A DNA stretch of 64,000 nt from Sphagnum compactum (taxonomy: Eukaryota; Bryophyta; Sphagnopsida; Sphagnales): positions 32,602,213 through 32,666,212 of the forward strand of contig OZ234493.1 in the NCBI GenBank assembly GCA_965153455.1. Direction: 5' to 3'. Below are positions 33,640-45,634 of this stretch, piece after piece (position 1 is the stretch's first letter; the number at the start of each line of letters is the position of its first letter). The notes below the pieces were generated by a model. That model was not told the DNA's origin. It did not search any database and was given only the letters and a program-made list of their open reading frames with translations. Position numbers and translations under genes: made by a program.

Positions 33640-34680
33640 ACAAACCGGCCCTTACAACCACGGTCCCCGTCAAGCATGTAATTTGTCCCTTTGTAACCAT
33701 CGTCCCTTAAGCTTGAATGTTGGCCCTTACAACCATGGTCCGGCAAGCATGAAAATTCGTCATTCTTTACAACCATGGTCCCCCCTCAACCATGAAATTT
33801 GTCCCTTTATAACCATGATTATCCCTTAAGCTCAAATATTGTCCCTTACAACCACCACGGTCGCTTAAGCATGACTATCATCCCTTACAACAACCATTGT
33901 CCCTTAAGCATGAATATCAGCCCTTACAACCACCATCGTCCCTTATGCTTGAATATTGTCCCTTACAACAACCATTGTCCGTTAAGCATGAACATTGGCC
34001 CTTAAATATCCGTCCTTTAATCATGAATATCATTCCTTACTACAACCAGGTCCCTCCTACAAAGCATGGAATTCGTCCCTGAACAACCTTGCTGCCTCAA
34101 GCATGAATTTCGTCCCTTGACTATGAGTCCCTTAATCGTGGACTTTGTTCCTTGCAACCTTGGTCCTTCTGAAGCATGAATTCATTCCTTAACTATAGGT
34201 CCCTTAATCATGAATTTGTCCCTTATCTGGTTGGCTTTTTCACACTGCAATTATATTCATTCTCATTTCAGGTCAGACTGTGGTGAGTTGTGCTTCTCAT
34301 GTGGATGTCATATCACACGTCTGTCCCATTAACCATGGTCCCCCAAGCATGAACTTGTCCCTTAATCATGGTCCATTTAATTGTGAATTCGTCCCTTTAA
34401 GCATGCCCCCTCAAGCATGAACTTGTCCCGTGACTATGGTCCATTTAATTGTGAATTCATCCCTTAAGCATGGGCCCTTAAGCATGAACTTGTCCCATAA
34501 CTATGCTCCATTTAATTGTGAATTCATCCCTTAACATGCCCCCTCAAGCACGAACTTGTCCCTTATCCATGGTCCATTGAATTGTGAATTCATCCCTTAA
34601 GCATGGCCCTCAAGCATGAACTGGTCCCTTAACCGTGGTCCATTTAATTGTGAAATCATCCCTTAAGCATGGGCCCTTGA
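33640..34680 (+). repeat. degenerate minisatellite (GTCCCTTAAGCATGAA family)
   Basis: About 1 kb is made of diverged units such as GTCCCTTAAGCATGAA, CCCTTACAACCATGG and CATTTAATTGTGAATTC. In the first half the basic period is roughly 35-40 bases. From about 34340 a higher-order unit of about 70 bases recurs (hundreds of bases of ...CATGAACTTGTCCC...CATTTAATTGTGAATTCATCCC...). Open frames across it come from the repeat and are not genes. Confidence 0.85.
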
Positions 34681-34683
34681 ACG

Positions 34684-35320
34684 CACCAATAAAACTGAAA
34701 CTGGGACAGCAAATAGGTGGGGGACTACTAATAGTAAGCCACCTCGACCAATCATTATGATGGGCCAATCAGAAACGCTGAGCACCAGGTAGAACATATT
34801 TATTACACTCGTTTCTGCAGGTGCACAGCGTTGCTGAACCTTTCACCAGCCACGGTTGCCCTGGGCCAATTATGCTGAGCCAAAACCATTTTCCTGAGCC
34901 AAACTGGCATGCGTTGGATTTTCTTCAATCCAATTTTACTGTGCAGGATCACATACCGAGCACCGCTGTAAGAGCATCTCCACAGGTGCCCAGTACGTGA
35001 ACCTACCAAAATATTTCTCACATCCAAGTTCAGTTATTTACTTTTTTGCAATCCCACCCACAAAACTGAAACAAGGACTGCAAATAGGTGAGAACTACTA
35101 ATAGCAAACCACCTGGACCAATCAAAAAACAGGAACACCAGTCAAATCACGTTTATTACACTCTTCTTTAGCAGGTGCACAGCTCTGCTGCGCTATTCAC
35201 CAGCCTCAGCAAACCGAGCAAATATGTAGGAAAAAAAGAATTTTCCTGAGCCACACCGGCATATGTTGATTTTTCTTCATCCAATTTTAATGTGCAGGGT
35301 CACATACTGAGCTCTAATAC
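34684..35320 (+). repeat. diverged tandem duplication, offset 371 bp
   Basis: Copy 1 (about 34684-34975) and copy 2 (about 35055-35320) share, in order, AAAACTGAAAC, GCAAATAGGTG, ACTACTAATAG, ACCAATCA, TTTATTACACTC, GCAGGTGCACAGC, TTTTCCTGAGCCA and CACATAC-GAGC. Copy 2 carries several deletions and insertions. It is probably an old duplication of noncoding or transposon DNA. Confidence 0.8.
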
Positions 35321-36878
35321 ACACACCCAATTCCACTAGGCTGAAAACAAAATGTCAAAAATGATGTACAAGGACACTTTCCTCAAATTTTATTTCAATT
35401 TGAATGACATAACACACCCAAATGTGAATCATACCTATACACAACTATCGAGATAAAAGCATCTTGGGTTTATGTCAATTTTTAATAACATGGTGAACAT
35501 TGTTAGAGGTGCTTACAATCTTTCTATTACATGCATTCTCTTGTATCTCACCCAGAACATGCTCATCTTTATCACCGACATGATTGAATTGTCTTCACAA
35601 ACTCTAATTAATTACCATTTTTGACATGTTGACACTAAATTTTTTAAACCAATTTGTTTCAACGTTCATAGATTTACATCCTTATAATGTTTATTGTTCG
35701 AATACAAAATCTAAATATATTTAACATGTTGATTTACATATTTCAATCAACAACACACATGTCCTTGGACTAGGTGGACCTACAATCAACAACCAAACTT
35801 GAATGCAACGACACATTAAAAAAACACAAAAAAATACAAAATCCAAGATCAAATCTCCCAAATTCACATTCAAAAGTTGATCATCAAATGGTACTAAATT
35901 CAAGACCAAATCTACGTCCAAATTGATTACACACTTACAATCAATATTAGTATTGTTATTGGAAGTATTAATAATTGTAACCTCAATTACACACATATTT
36001 TACAGTATGAAACAAAATTATTCACAAAACATCCCTAAGTTCCATTATCAAAACAAGAAGGTCCAAGAAACTCTCAAAATTGCATCAAGAAATAATGTCA
36101 AAACACAAAAAGGTAGGAAGAAAAAATTCAAAATTTTCTTCCAAACCCTTGATTCGAATCCATCAACTAACTACTTATTAGTTATTACATACACTACATT
36201 TTGCTTTCACTAACTAGTATGTCTCCTTAACAAAACATTAGTCATATTGTACTTTATTATGTTTACGACTCGTGTTTTTTTGTTAACCATGATGATCACC
36301 ACATGGACCTCCATCTAGGATAACAATGGGGTGTCATGTTTAATCACATTGTCTTTGACACATGGATCTTTCATGGTGTGAATGATTTCACAGTTGTCCT
36401 CTATGATTACTAAATGGATTCTACCATGTCATGTTCAAAAAGGGTATGATGTCTAGTATAATTTATCCATGCAAATTCTTTCTTTAGTCAAATTTGTCTT
36501 TTATAATTGAGAATTCTTTTAATGTGTTCCAACCTACCAAATCCTCAAGGTTTGTCATGATGAAGTTGCATAGTTTTAGCTCTATGAATTTCAAGCTCCA
36601 AGTTCTTCAAAGAACCTTGAAATCCAAGCTAGCTTAGTCAAGGATTGAAGTGTATCTCTACTTTGCTTTTAAAAGTTTCGTGTGTCTTTTATAAAGAGGG
36701 GATAATCGCACAAAAGAAAGCAAAAGCAAGGGAGAAATGGCTACCAAGAATCTTATTTTTTAAAAAAAATAAACAAAACAATTGTGTCACATTTTGTTGC
36801 TTTTAGTCATTCCATGAAGCATCATTGTTAATTATTGAACTTCACACATGCAGCCTCATCAAGAAACAAGTTTGAGCC
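35321..36878. other. AT-rich spacer, no gene seen
   Basis: No domain, RNA gene or clear repeat is recognised. Confidence 0.5.
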
Positions 36879-36926
36879 CAACATCAATTGGGGAATGTTT
36901 GAAGGAACATTCCCCAATTGATGTTG
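36879..36926. repeat. perfect 21-bp hairpin with 6-nt loop
   Basis: CAACATCAATTGGGGAATGTT (36879-36899) is the exact reverse complement of 36906-36926, with loop TGAAGG between. No T-run follows it and there is no gene beside it. It is too short for a typical plant microRNA precursor arm plus flanks, though the stem length equals a small-RNA duplex. Confidence 0.9.
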
Positions 36927-39900
36927 ATGAATGGGGAAGAACTACAAGAATGCAAATTGGACTAAAGGCAAATGTGTTAAGGGCGATGATTGAAAGGATG
37001 AAAAAAACACACACATATATAAGAAGATCGAGACTAATGACATGGAAAAGTTAGCAGACCTTCATAGAACCTCCATGATTGCCATTGCCAAAACCAAACC
37101 AGCTCAAAGAAGAAAATATCGCCTAGGGCAACACCTTGCAAGCAAAGATAGACGGACAAAACAAAAAATAGTTGAAATAAAAATGCAAAAGACAAAAGAG
37201 AAACAAAGCCTTCACATATAACTATTATCAATAAAAACCGGAAGCAAGAAGTGCAAAAGCTAAACTAAAAGACAATAGAAACCAAAATTAAATTGACAAA
37301 CAAACTCTCCTAAGAATATGAACTTCCCACTCAAGAAATACCCAAGAATGACCTAGTTGTTATAATGTTGAACAAGAAAATGTCATGGTTGAAAGGCCTT
37401 GATGACTAGTAAGAGGTCTTGATGTGATGATGAAATGGAAATAATGTATTGTGGATATCAATGAAAAGTTGGGGAGAGTGTTGTTGGGAAAGTTTTTGTT
37501 GGAATTTGTTGGATATGGTGAATAATATTACCTTGCTTTTGTTTCCTTGAATATGACACAAGAATCACCATTCATGGCATCGATTAGGTTTCCATAAGGT
37601 TTTTTTTTCTCAAGTTGTAGATTCTTTTCAAACTAGATGCTTGGATGAGAAGAGGGAAGGGACATACAATAACAATGATGGAAGGATAATATCCAACAAG
37701 TTACAATACTTGAAACATTTTGTGATGCTTGTACCATTGGTTATCCTAGTTTAACATAGATTATATAAATTATTCTTACATGTTAATAAGTTGGTATTGA
37801 GTACATTCAAAATAAAAAGAGTTGATTATGTCTCTCGAGACAATCTTTTAACAATTCAATAGATTATGTGGTGGTTTAGGATTGGTTAAATAATGTTTAG
37901 ACAATGTTTAAACAATGTTAGATTTTTTGTAAAGCCATTGGTTATTGCACTAAAAATGATTTTGGGTATGATATATTCATCAAATAACTTTTGAACTAAT
38001 TAAAATGATATATTGATATATTATTTTAAAAATTGCACAAATGTAATACACATTTTCAATATTCATTTAATTTACTAATCTTGAAAATGTGTAAAATCAA
38101 CATTGATTACACTTGCAATCAATTTTATTTTTTCAATTTTGTGATGTAGCCAATTTGGTTATAGACCCAATATGAAACTAAAATTGAAATCTGGAAAATT
38201 GGAGATTTTTTTTCACAAAAATCCTTTCTATATGCCAAAACCATATTGTTTAGGTCAAAAAATGTGAAAATCCCTTCTCCCCCAAAGGAAAAAAATTTGC
38301 ATGCAACTATTCATTTTACTATGAATGCACCTTGTTATATAATATTCCTTTCATGGTTAGGTTAAGGATTGACTTTAATATTGATGAATGTCTTCTTGTG
38401 ATCATTTCCAAAACTTTAGTTGAATTGTGTAACGATTGTAGGCTTGTGTAAGCCATTTTGTTTGTGACTATCCGAATTATAACAATTTTGGTATTTTAGG
38501 GTAAGTTAACACCTCATGTTTCCAATTTGGTACTTATTTGAAAAGTTGCCATATGTTGACACAATTTTTTTTTTGGAGGGATGAATAGTTCCCATAACAT
38601 CGTCATAGATGTGATGTTGATAAGGAATTATTGCATGCTATCAAAAATGATATGTATGAGTATGGTAAAAATGTAGTCCATTAAATAATTGCCATCAACT
38701 TGGTCACAAAAACAAGGATTGTCTTTAAGTATATAATTCTATTTGATGGGTTTCTCATTATTAATCAATCTATGTCTTTCACCTTGTTAAGTTTTGTGAA
38801 GTTGGTTCTTAATCCTTAGTTGAAATTTGACCAAAACAATCCAAATTGGGATGAGGAGGGACTTTCAATTATTTCATAATTGCCAAAAAGTCATGTAAGT
38901 TGTTGAGATTTTGAAAATTCAACTTGGTAGAATTGTAAAGGACATCAAGTGGAATCTTTTCATAAAAGAATTTGAATTTGGCTTGAGAAATGGAAAATCT
39001 CCATTATTGAAATGAAATTCTACGAATTTACATGCAACTTTCAAGTTTTCATGTTTTTGAAAATTTTGACTTGACCAAATTACCATTCTTCATTGACGGT
39101 AAAATTTTTAAGGTAGATGAAAAAACATCCATATGAGGTTGGTGCAAAAAACAACCCTCCATTTGGACTTGGGATGATGTGGAATGAAATGGTCAAAGAC
39201 ACAAATCCAATGGACATTTACACACAATCTAAGAAAGGCAATCTTTGTGACAATTTTTGAGCGCCTTGGTTATTCATTGATTGTCAACTCTCCTATATTA
39301 ATCTTCAGCCCTCCACCTCCCAAATTTGGGAACAACATACCTATTTAACATGAGTAGATAACAAAGCTTCCTCTCATGTTGGTGAGTTTTTTCTTTCATT
39401 ACAAAGCTCCAAAAGTCTTAGAATGAAGGCTTGAATGAAGGTTGAAAAACATGGGACGGGCATTACAAGGGTGAGAAAGAAGAAGCAAGGTGTCCCTTAC
39501 AACATAAGCATGTCTATATTTTGGTTTAAAGGGCTTTAGGTAGGAGAACTGACAAGGTCACAAACTAGTTCAATATGTAGTGATGTTTAAAAATTACATG
39601 TGATTTTAAAAGATAGGTTAGTTTAAGGGATGGGGTTATACATGTTGCAAGACGTAATTAAGGATTAATTTCAATTGTCAATTATGTGTGACCATTTTGC
39701 AATAATTGTGGGGGTGTGGACACGTGGTAGTGGAATGTCAATCAAATCTTACATAGTACCTTGGGGACTTTGATGACAACAATGAGTTCCTCGACCATGA
39801 AAGGAAAAAATTGCATATTATGATAAGAGGAACAAGGTTAACTAATGTGATGTGTTGTGCACTACTAGATTGGCACCTAATAATATTAAAATTAACAACG

Positions 39901-42468
39901 TCACACACATGTAAACATGCACATAAATAGTTTGTGATTTTTTTGGGTTTGATGTGAATACATTTTATTTTGTTTTGAAACACAACAACATAACTAACCT
40001 AACAAGTCATTGGCATCCCCAAATCAAGCTCATTGGTAGAAGGCCGATAGGAAATAATACAATTTGTAACATGAAAGATGAAACTCTGAAGCCACACCTT
40101 GAGGCACACAAAATAATTGGAACTTTGTTTACAATGAATTGGGTTCGAACCACAAACCAAATCCTATAAAAAAATGAGTATTTTGTAATTAAAAACTTGA
40201 CACATGTTTCAAAAGAGTTTTGATTTCATGATAGGTTTTTGTTTAGGAGGGGTGCTTACAATGGTATGCAAGGTTTCTTTTGTTTGTTTATGATTTTTTT
40301 GTCAATTAAGTTGCAAAAATTTGAACAAGTTATTCCTTTTTTTACAAGTAAGGATCAATATAAAATCATACCCGTCAATGACAATTTATTGAAGAAAATG
40401 TTAACGGCCTTGTCAGGACAACCCTTCTATCACCAATTTTTACATGGTCCCACCCTTTGGAGGTTTTATCTTTGGTAATGATGTGTTCTTTGTCATTGTC
40501 ATTATGAGCCATGCTACTCTAAATGTAGTTTTTTTTCTTCACATGCTTCTTCTCCTTAGCAATGGTGTTCTTGACTAATGAGTACCACAAGATGTGTATC
40601 CAACTTTTTTGTGTTATTTTGTGTTTCCAATTTACTTGAAGCAAAAGGTGTAGAGTGGTTGAAGGGCAAGGGAAGGAGAATGTCGGTCATTGTAATAATG
40701 CACAATTGTTGTACAGTTCTTACAAGAAGTTAACAAGTAGCTGATGAAAAGCTTGCAACTTTAGCCAACACGCTCTTTTGGAACATTTTGCATCGATTCC
40801 ATTTGAGTAGGTACTCTTTGCTTCATTTTTTTTCCTTTCTACATGTCTCTTGTTATGTATAAGTTCTCACTTTCACAAATCACAATTTGAAGTTTGTTGG
40901 TTTTTCTTTCTTTTGGAGCGAATGTTGGCCACTAGTTATAGGTCATTATGGTTGTGAGTGATAGGTGATATAAGTTTTCCAGACTTATATGGATCAATTC
41001 TTTTGGGGTGTTCTTTCGTGTTTTTGTTTCCTTCCTTGAGGGAGCCAAGTTCGTGGTTTTAGAGTTGTGGACTATTATTGTTGGCTATGACCAAAAACAA
41101 AAAGCTCATGAAGGATGCATGAATAATCTTGTGAGGAGTGGGGTAGTAGCAATGACTAATGTGACCTCATCTGGATGCAATTCTAGTGTGAATTCTTCTT
41201 CATGGGCTTTGTGGCATGCAGTTGTAGGGGCACAACAACTCCAGAATGGCTTAAGTCCAGCAAACTCCATAGCAACTTTTGGTTTCTTTGGGAGAATTGG
41301 CCAGTCTGTAGTGGAGATACTCTTAGGATCCCAATTTGGGCATATGTGGTCTTGGTATTAGGATCCTCATTTGACCATATGAAAATCCCTCTTTTGAGGG
41401 TATTTGGGTCCTTGTTTGACGATACTAAAAGTCCTCCATTGAGGATTTTGTGTGCGACACACAATCCCTGGAGGAGGAGCCTACTCGCAATCCAAGAAGC
41501 CCCTATAACAATTCTTCACAAATTCATAATTAATTGATAAAATGTCCGAAAGATTGGCTTGAATTTCAGTTGAGTTTCAAATTGTCTTGTATTTAAGGGA
41601 GATTTCCTTTCCTTCTCCTTTAAGAATTTTCTCTTCTTTTCTCTCTCTGTTTGTATTCCACTATCCTTCTGATTTCTTTGGTGTTCTCCAAGTCTCTGTT
41701 ATGTTCTGTTGAGCTAGCCAGCTCAATGGCTATGTTTTCCCATACTGGCAGACTTCTCTCAGTATGTTTGTTACATATCCACCTGCTGCTTGAGAGCTGA
41801 TGAAGCCAGTGGGGATGTTGTGTGGAAGTTGATCAATACCATACACATTGCTGCCAAAGGTTGCTGAACATGTGTGTTTCTGTCACTTGTTATTCAACCA
41901 CTCGTTATATTTGATACTGTTTGGTTACTGTTTTGGTTCTGTTTTCTCAATTCTATAGGGTTAGGTTTTCTCTTGTATTTTGTTTGCTGATATTTTGTTA
42001 GATCTGAAATCATTTATTGAATCATTTTTCAACTCTTTCAATTCTCTCCTGAATCACCATATACTCTAAGCAAAACGCGAAGGCAAATACCTGCTTCCAT
42101 TTGTTCCCTTATATCATGTGGTCTGAAATCTAATTTATTCACTTCTGCAATCATTGCTCAATTTTGTTGCTCAATTTTGTCATCTAGCAGCAGAGTTTCA
42201 AAATGCAGATAGGGTAACTATTATATCTGCAACTGATATTGAGGTGATGAATAAGTCCTGAAAGGCTTGGCCAATTTTATTTTTTTGGGAGTGCTATTTT
42301 TTTGGGAGTTTCCTAATACCGACAGGAGTGGGATGTAGGTATTCTGTGGCTCCAGATCTTGTGCACTCTCTATTGGAGGAGCTCCAAGGTCTCCACCTCA
42401 TGGTCAGCCTCATGGGTAGTCATATTTTTACCAAATTTTTTGTTGTCAGTCACCAAGCAGCAGCTGTG
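36927..42468. other. long AT-rich spacer, no gene recognised
   Basis: About 5.5 kb without a supportable gene. Frames at 41008-41361 (+) and 41202-41537 (+) overlap and have no recognisable domain. The DNA between 41560 and 42360 is less AT-rich and may include downstream or regulatory sequence of neighbouring genes. Confidence 0.45.
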
Positions 42469-43112
42469 TCAATCCTTTTTTGATGATTTGTTGATGAGGG
42501 ATTTATGGATGTGTGGGATGACCCCACCTCCCGCAATTGTGCCCTTGATCAAAGTGTCCAGCTCTTCATCTCCTCGAATTGCAAGCTGCAGATGGCGGGG
42601 TGTGATGCGCTTCACCTTCAGATCTTTGCTGGCATTTCCTGTGAGTTCCAAAACCTCAGCTGTGAGGTATTCAAGAATGGCAGCTGAATACACTGCAGCC
42701 GTTGCACCCACTCTTCCATTTGCTGCCATTCGTGACTTCAGTAGCCTGTGTATACGCCCCACTGGAAACTGCACAATTGGAAACAGAGATTAGATGTCAT
42801 GTACACACACACACAGAAGCAGAAACCACAAGAGGATTTGTTTTATGGAAGTTGTTGCACTAGGGAGAAGAGAGAGGGAGTGAGAGACACACACTCACAC
42901 ACATACATACCCATACACATCCATACACACATGTGCCCTACAATTGATAGAAAGCAAACCTGCAGTCCAGCACGAGAGGATCTAGAGATGGGTTTTTTCT
43001 TGTCCTTGTTGTCACTCATGCCTGCAGACTTCTCCAGCAACAAACCCTTGGTTCCTTTCCCCGCCTGGTTTCCTCCTCCTCCTCCTCCTCCTCCTACCAC
43101 CACCACCACCAT
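42469..43112 (-). CDS. histone H2A.Z, 2 exons, with Val/Gly-rich N-terminal extension
   Basis: Exons 42960-43112 and 42469-42768 (minus), joined across a 191-base GT-AG intron at AGLQ/FPVG, give 150 residues. The core has [66 protein letters not shown] and the H2A.Z docking region [13 protein letters not shown], which separates it from canonical H2A. H2A.Z replaces H2A in nucleosomes near transcription starts. The N-terminus is unusual: M, five Val, eight Gly, then [11 protein letters not shown]. It comes from (ACC)n and (TCC)n triplet runs at 43071-43110 and makes the protein about 15 residues longer than typical plant H2A.Z. An in-frame TAG 30 bases upstream leaves this ATG as first in frame. 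Initiation at the internal MSDNKDKKK is possible but would lose the conserved GKG segment. Confidence 0.94.
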
Positions 43113-43422
43113 TGTTGTTGCTCCCACACAAAATTCCTACTCTCTGATTTTCTTGATCGCATCCCAGACAAAGAAAGAAAACCCCTCTTCAAAAGAACAC
43201 CCCCCACCCAAAAAACACCTCAAGAAAATCACATGCAATGTGGGTCTTGTTCTTGTTCTTGACCAAGATGTGAGCCTCCTAAAGCTCCAACAACTTCACC
43301 ATTGCAACTATTGGAACTACCAAGGAAAGAACTAAAGTCTCCTGCAATTTGAAAGTAGCGCCTCTCACAACAGCAAATTTTATAATGCGATTCAGTTCGT
43401 GAGGAAGAGGAGGAAAAGAAGA

Positions 43423-43425
<3 letters not shown>

Positions 43426-43454
<29 letters not shown>
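43426..43454. repeat. (GA)n microsatellite upstream of H2A.Z (CT in gene sense)
   Basis: About 14 GA units lie 315 bases before the H2A.Z start codon. In the gene's sense it is a CT tract, as upstream of the NAT gene. Confidence 0.85.
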
Positions 43455-43456
<2 letters not shown>

Positions 43457-43583
43457 GTTGATGAAGCACCCAAGAAAAGGAAGGAGATTTGGGCGTGGCG
43501 GAAGCGCAAGAGAGCGATGGCGGGCAACAAGCGAGACGAAGGAGAAAGTGATCATGGCAGCCGAAGGAGCTGCAGGCATGGGC

Positions 43584-43711
43584 TTAACTGGCATGGATGG
43601 GGTTACGGTTAACTGTTAACTGGCATGGATGGGGTTACGGTTAACTGTTAACTGGCATGGATGGGGTTACGGTTAACTGTTAACTGGCATGGATGGGAGT
43701 TACAGTTAACT
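43584..43711 (+). repeat. four-copy 32-bp tandem repeat
   Basis: TTAACTGGCATGGATGGGGT starts copies at 43584, 43616, 43648 and 43680. The first three are nearly identical; the fourth differs by a few bases. Each contains TACGGTTAACTG, so GTTAAC palindromes recur every 32 bases about 0.5 kb upstream of H2A.Z. Confidence 0.92.
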
Positions 43712-45634
43712 GTTATCTGTTCGTTGAATATTGTTGTTTTTTTTTTCTCAGCTCCAGGGATTCGATCCCTCTACCTATTTCACACATTCTGGATCTGCAC
43801 ATTTCTAGTTCCACACTCTAGTTTTACCTAGCTGGTAATCACCAATCCATGAAAACCTGGTTTCCATCCAGGTAGACTAATTTCCATCCAATTTTATCCA
43901 ATTTCAATCCAAGGATCCAAGTGTATACATTTTTCATCCAAGATTACAAGTTTCCAATCCAAGTAAGCAATTTTCCCATCCAAGCATATACAAAATTTTC
44001 ATCAAAATAGACCAATTTCCAATCCAAGAAAGCAAAATTGCATCCAAGTATGCAAAAATCTCTATACACTTAGGTACCATAGGCCCCAGTAGGTAGCCAA
44101 CACTGTTGAAGGATGCTTTTTTTTTTCCTAAAGTTTTTACTTTCATATCTTGTTTATAGCCAGATTTGGCTAAATCCTCCTATGGATTATCCCCTCTTCT
44201 GCTACATCAGAAAAATTGCTAATGAATAAATAAATAAATAAAAACTCTGGAACTTGCATTTCTTGTAATTTTGTTTGAACCTGCTGTTGGGCATAGCAAC
44301 TACACAATATGTGGCTTGTTATTTCAGTCTCTTGGATCTTTCAATAAAGGGAACCACATCAACAAAGAACAAAATTCAACTTTGAAAAAAAAAACCAAGC
44401 AGCTTATAGCTTAGTAGAACCATGCAGATGACGCACAGGACTGCACACTGACACCCACAAAGTCTCTACATGGGTGTTTAGCACCCTACCTCTGGCTTTC
44501 TTGCCAGTCCAAACAAGTGGCTCATTTCGTAGATAGCTCATCACCTTTTGGGGAATTCAAACCAGCAACAGTTAAAATACAGAATGTTGCAATGAGGTTG
44601 GGATGAAAATGAACTCACAGTTCACCCTGACACCAGGTGAACATTCCTCAAAATTTGGATCAAATCAACTCTGTATCATCCAGTGATCTCTCCCTGATGG
44701 GTAGAGCCAACAAAACTATGAGAATTGATGAACTGGCAGTTCTTTGATTCTGCAATGCCCCACAAACCAGAACTGGCAGTTTTAACAGATTCAAATACTC
44801 ACCCAACACTGTTCATAACCTTGTGAGTGTCACTCATAAGGTCTTCAACCATCACCTTCATTGTGAGTGGCAGTGGCTAGCTGCCATTACCCCTCCACTG
44901 ACTCATCAGCTCCCAAATGTGGGTGTAGATAAGGTATTCAATAATATCCTTAAAATTTCAGCAAGCAATTCAAAAAAATCTATTTTGAGTCTGTTGTATT
45001 CAAAGAAGCAATGGGAATACTCAGTCATGATGACATTGGCTGGCACAAACCTAACTAATATATAATTTTAAAAATCAAGAGTCTCCTAAAATCAAGTTGC
45101 AATGAGCTTGTGAGTACATTTTTCATTTTATTTTAGCTTGTGCCTGTGCAAGCTTAAGCATGAGGCATAGAGAGGCCTACATGGAGGGGTAGTCATTGGG
45201 TCACCTGGACCCCAAACATATATCCCTTAATGCACATCTGGTGACTAAATGGATGCAGTACATCTGCTGTAGCCCACTGGAAAATTATATCCAAACAAAA
45301 AATATATATATCCCCAAAGGACACGAACATGAATACCTTCTCTGTGCATATGGGGATACACTTGAGCTGTCCATCAACAAAGAAAGATACAAGGAGAATT
45401 CAGGGCACACTATATGGATCATTTTTGGTGGAAAACCACCAACTTGGGGGATGGGGAATCCGCGATAAAATGTGCGGGTCAACATGACACTTTAAACTCG
45501 CCATGCTGACAGGGCACCCTTCCCTATGCTTACTCTCTCTTTCCTTACAAACAAGAAAACACCAATAAAAACCAAGGCAAAAAAAATTCTCCACTTATCT
45601 GGACAACCCTTCATGAATCAGCTAGTTATAAGGG
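43712..45634. other. spacer between H2A.Z and LSM1
   Basis: No gene is seen. It holds a short (AATA)n run near 44221-44241 and recurring TTTCCATCCAAG-like phrases at 43860-44050. A dispersed repeat at 44820-44945 is listed separately. Confidence 0.5.
44820..44945 (+). repeat. dispersed repeat, copy 1
   Basis: Shares with 46418-46540 the ordered blocks CCACTCA(C/T)AAGGT-like, ATCACCTTCAT, CCACTGACT(T)CATCAGCTCCCAA and GGGTGTAGATAAG. The partner lies inside an LSM1 intron. No coding content. Confidence 0.65.

Noticed and set aside
42469-43112. Functional link between H2A.Z and the methyltransferase element, since H2A.Z and DNA methylation are antagonistic
   Set aside because: They are about 19 kb apart, one is a host gene and the other a transposon. 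Proximity is most simply coincidence.
43229-43594. 121- and 83-codon frames upstream of H2A.Z
   Set aside because: SLSLSL stretches come from the (GA)n/(CT)n microsatellite. No domain.
43740-43785. GGGATTCGATCCC, resembling a tRNA T-arm
   Set aside because: No matching acceptor, D or anticodon arm upstream or downstream.
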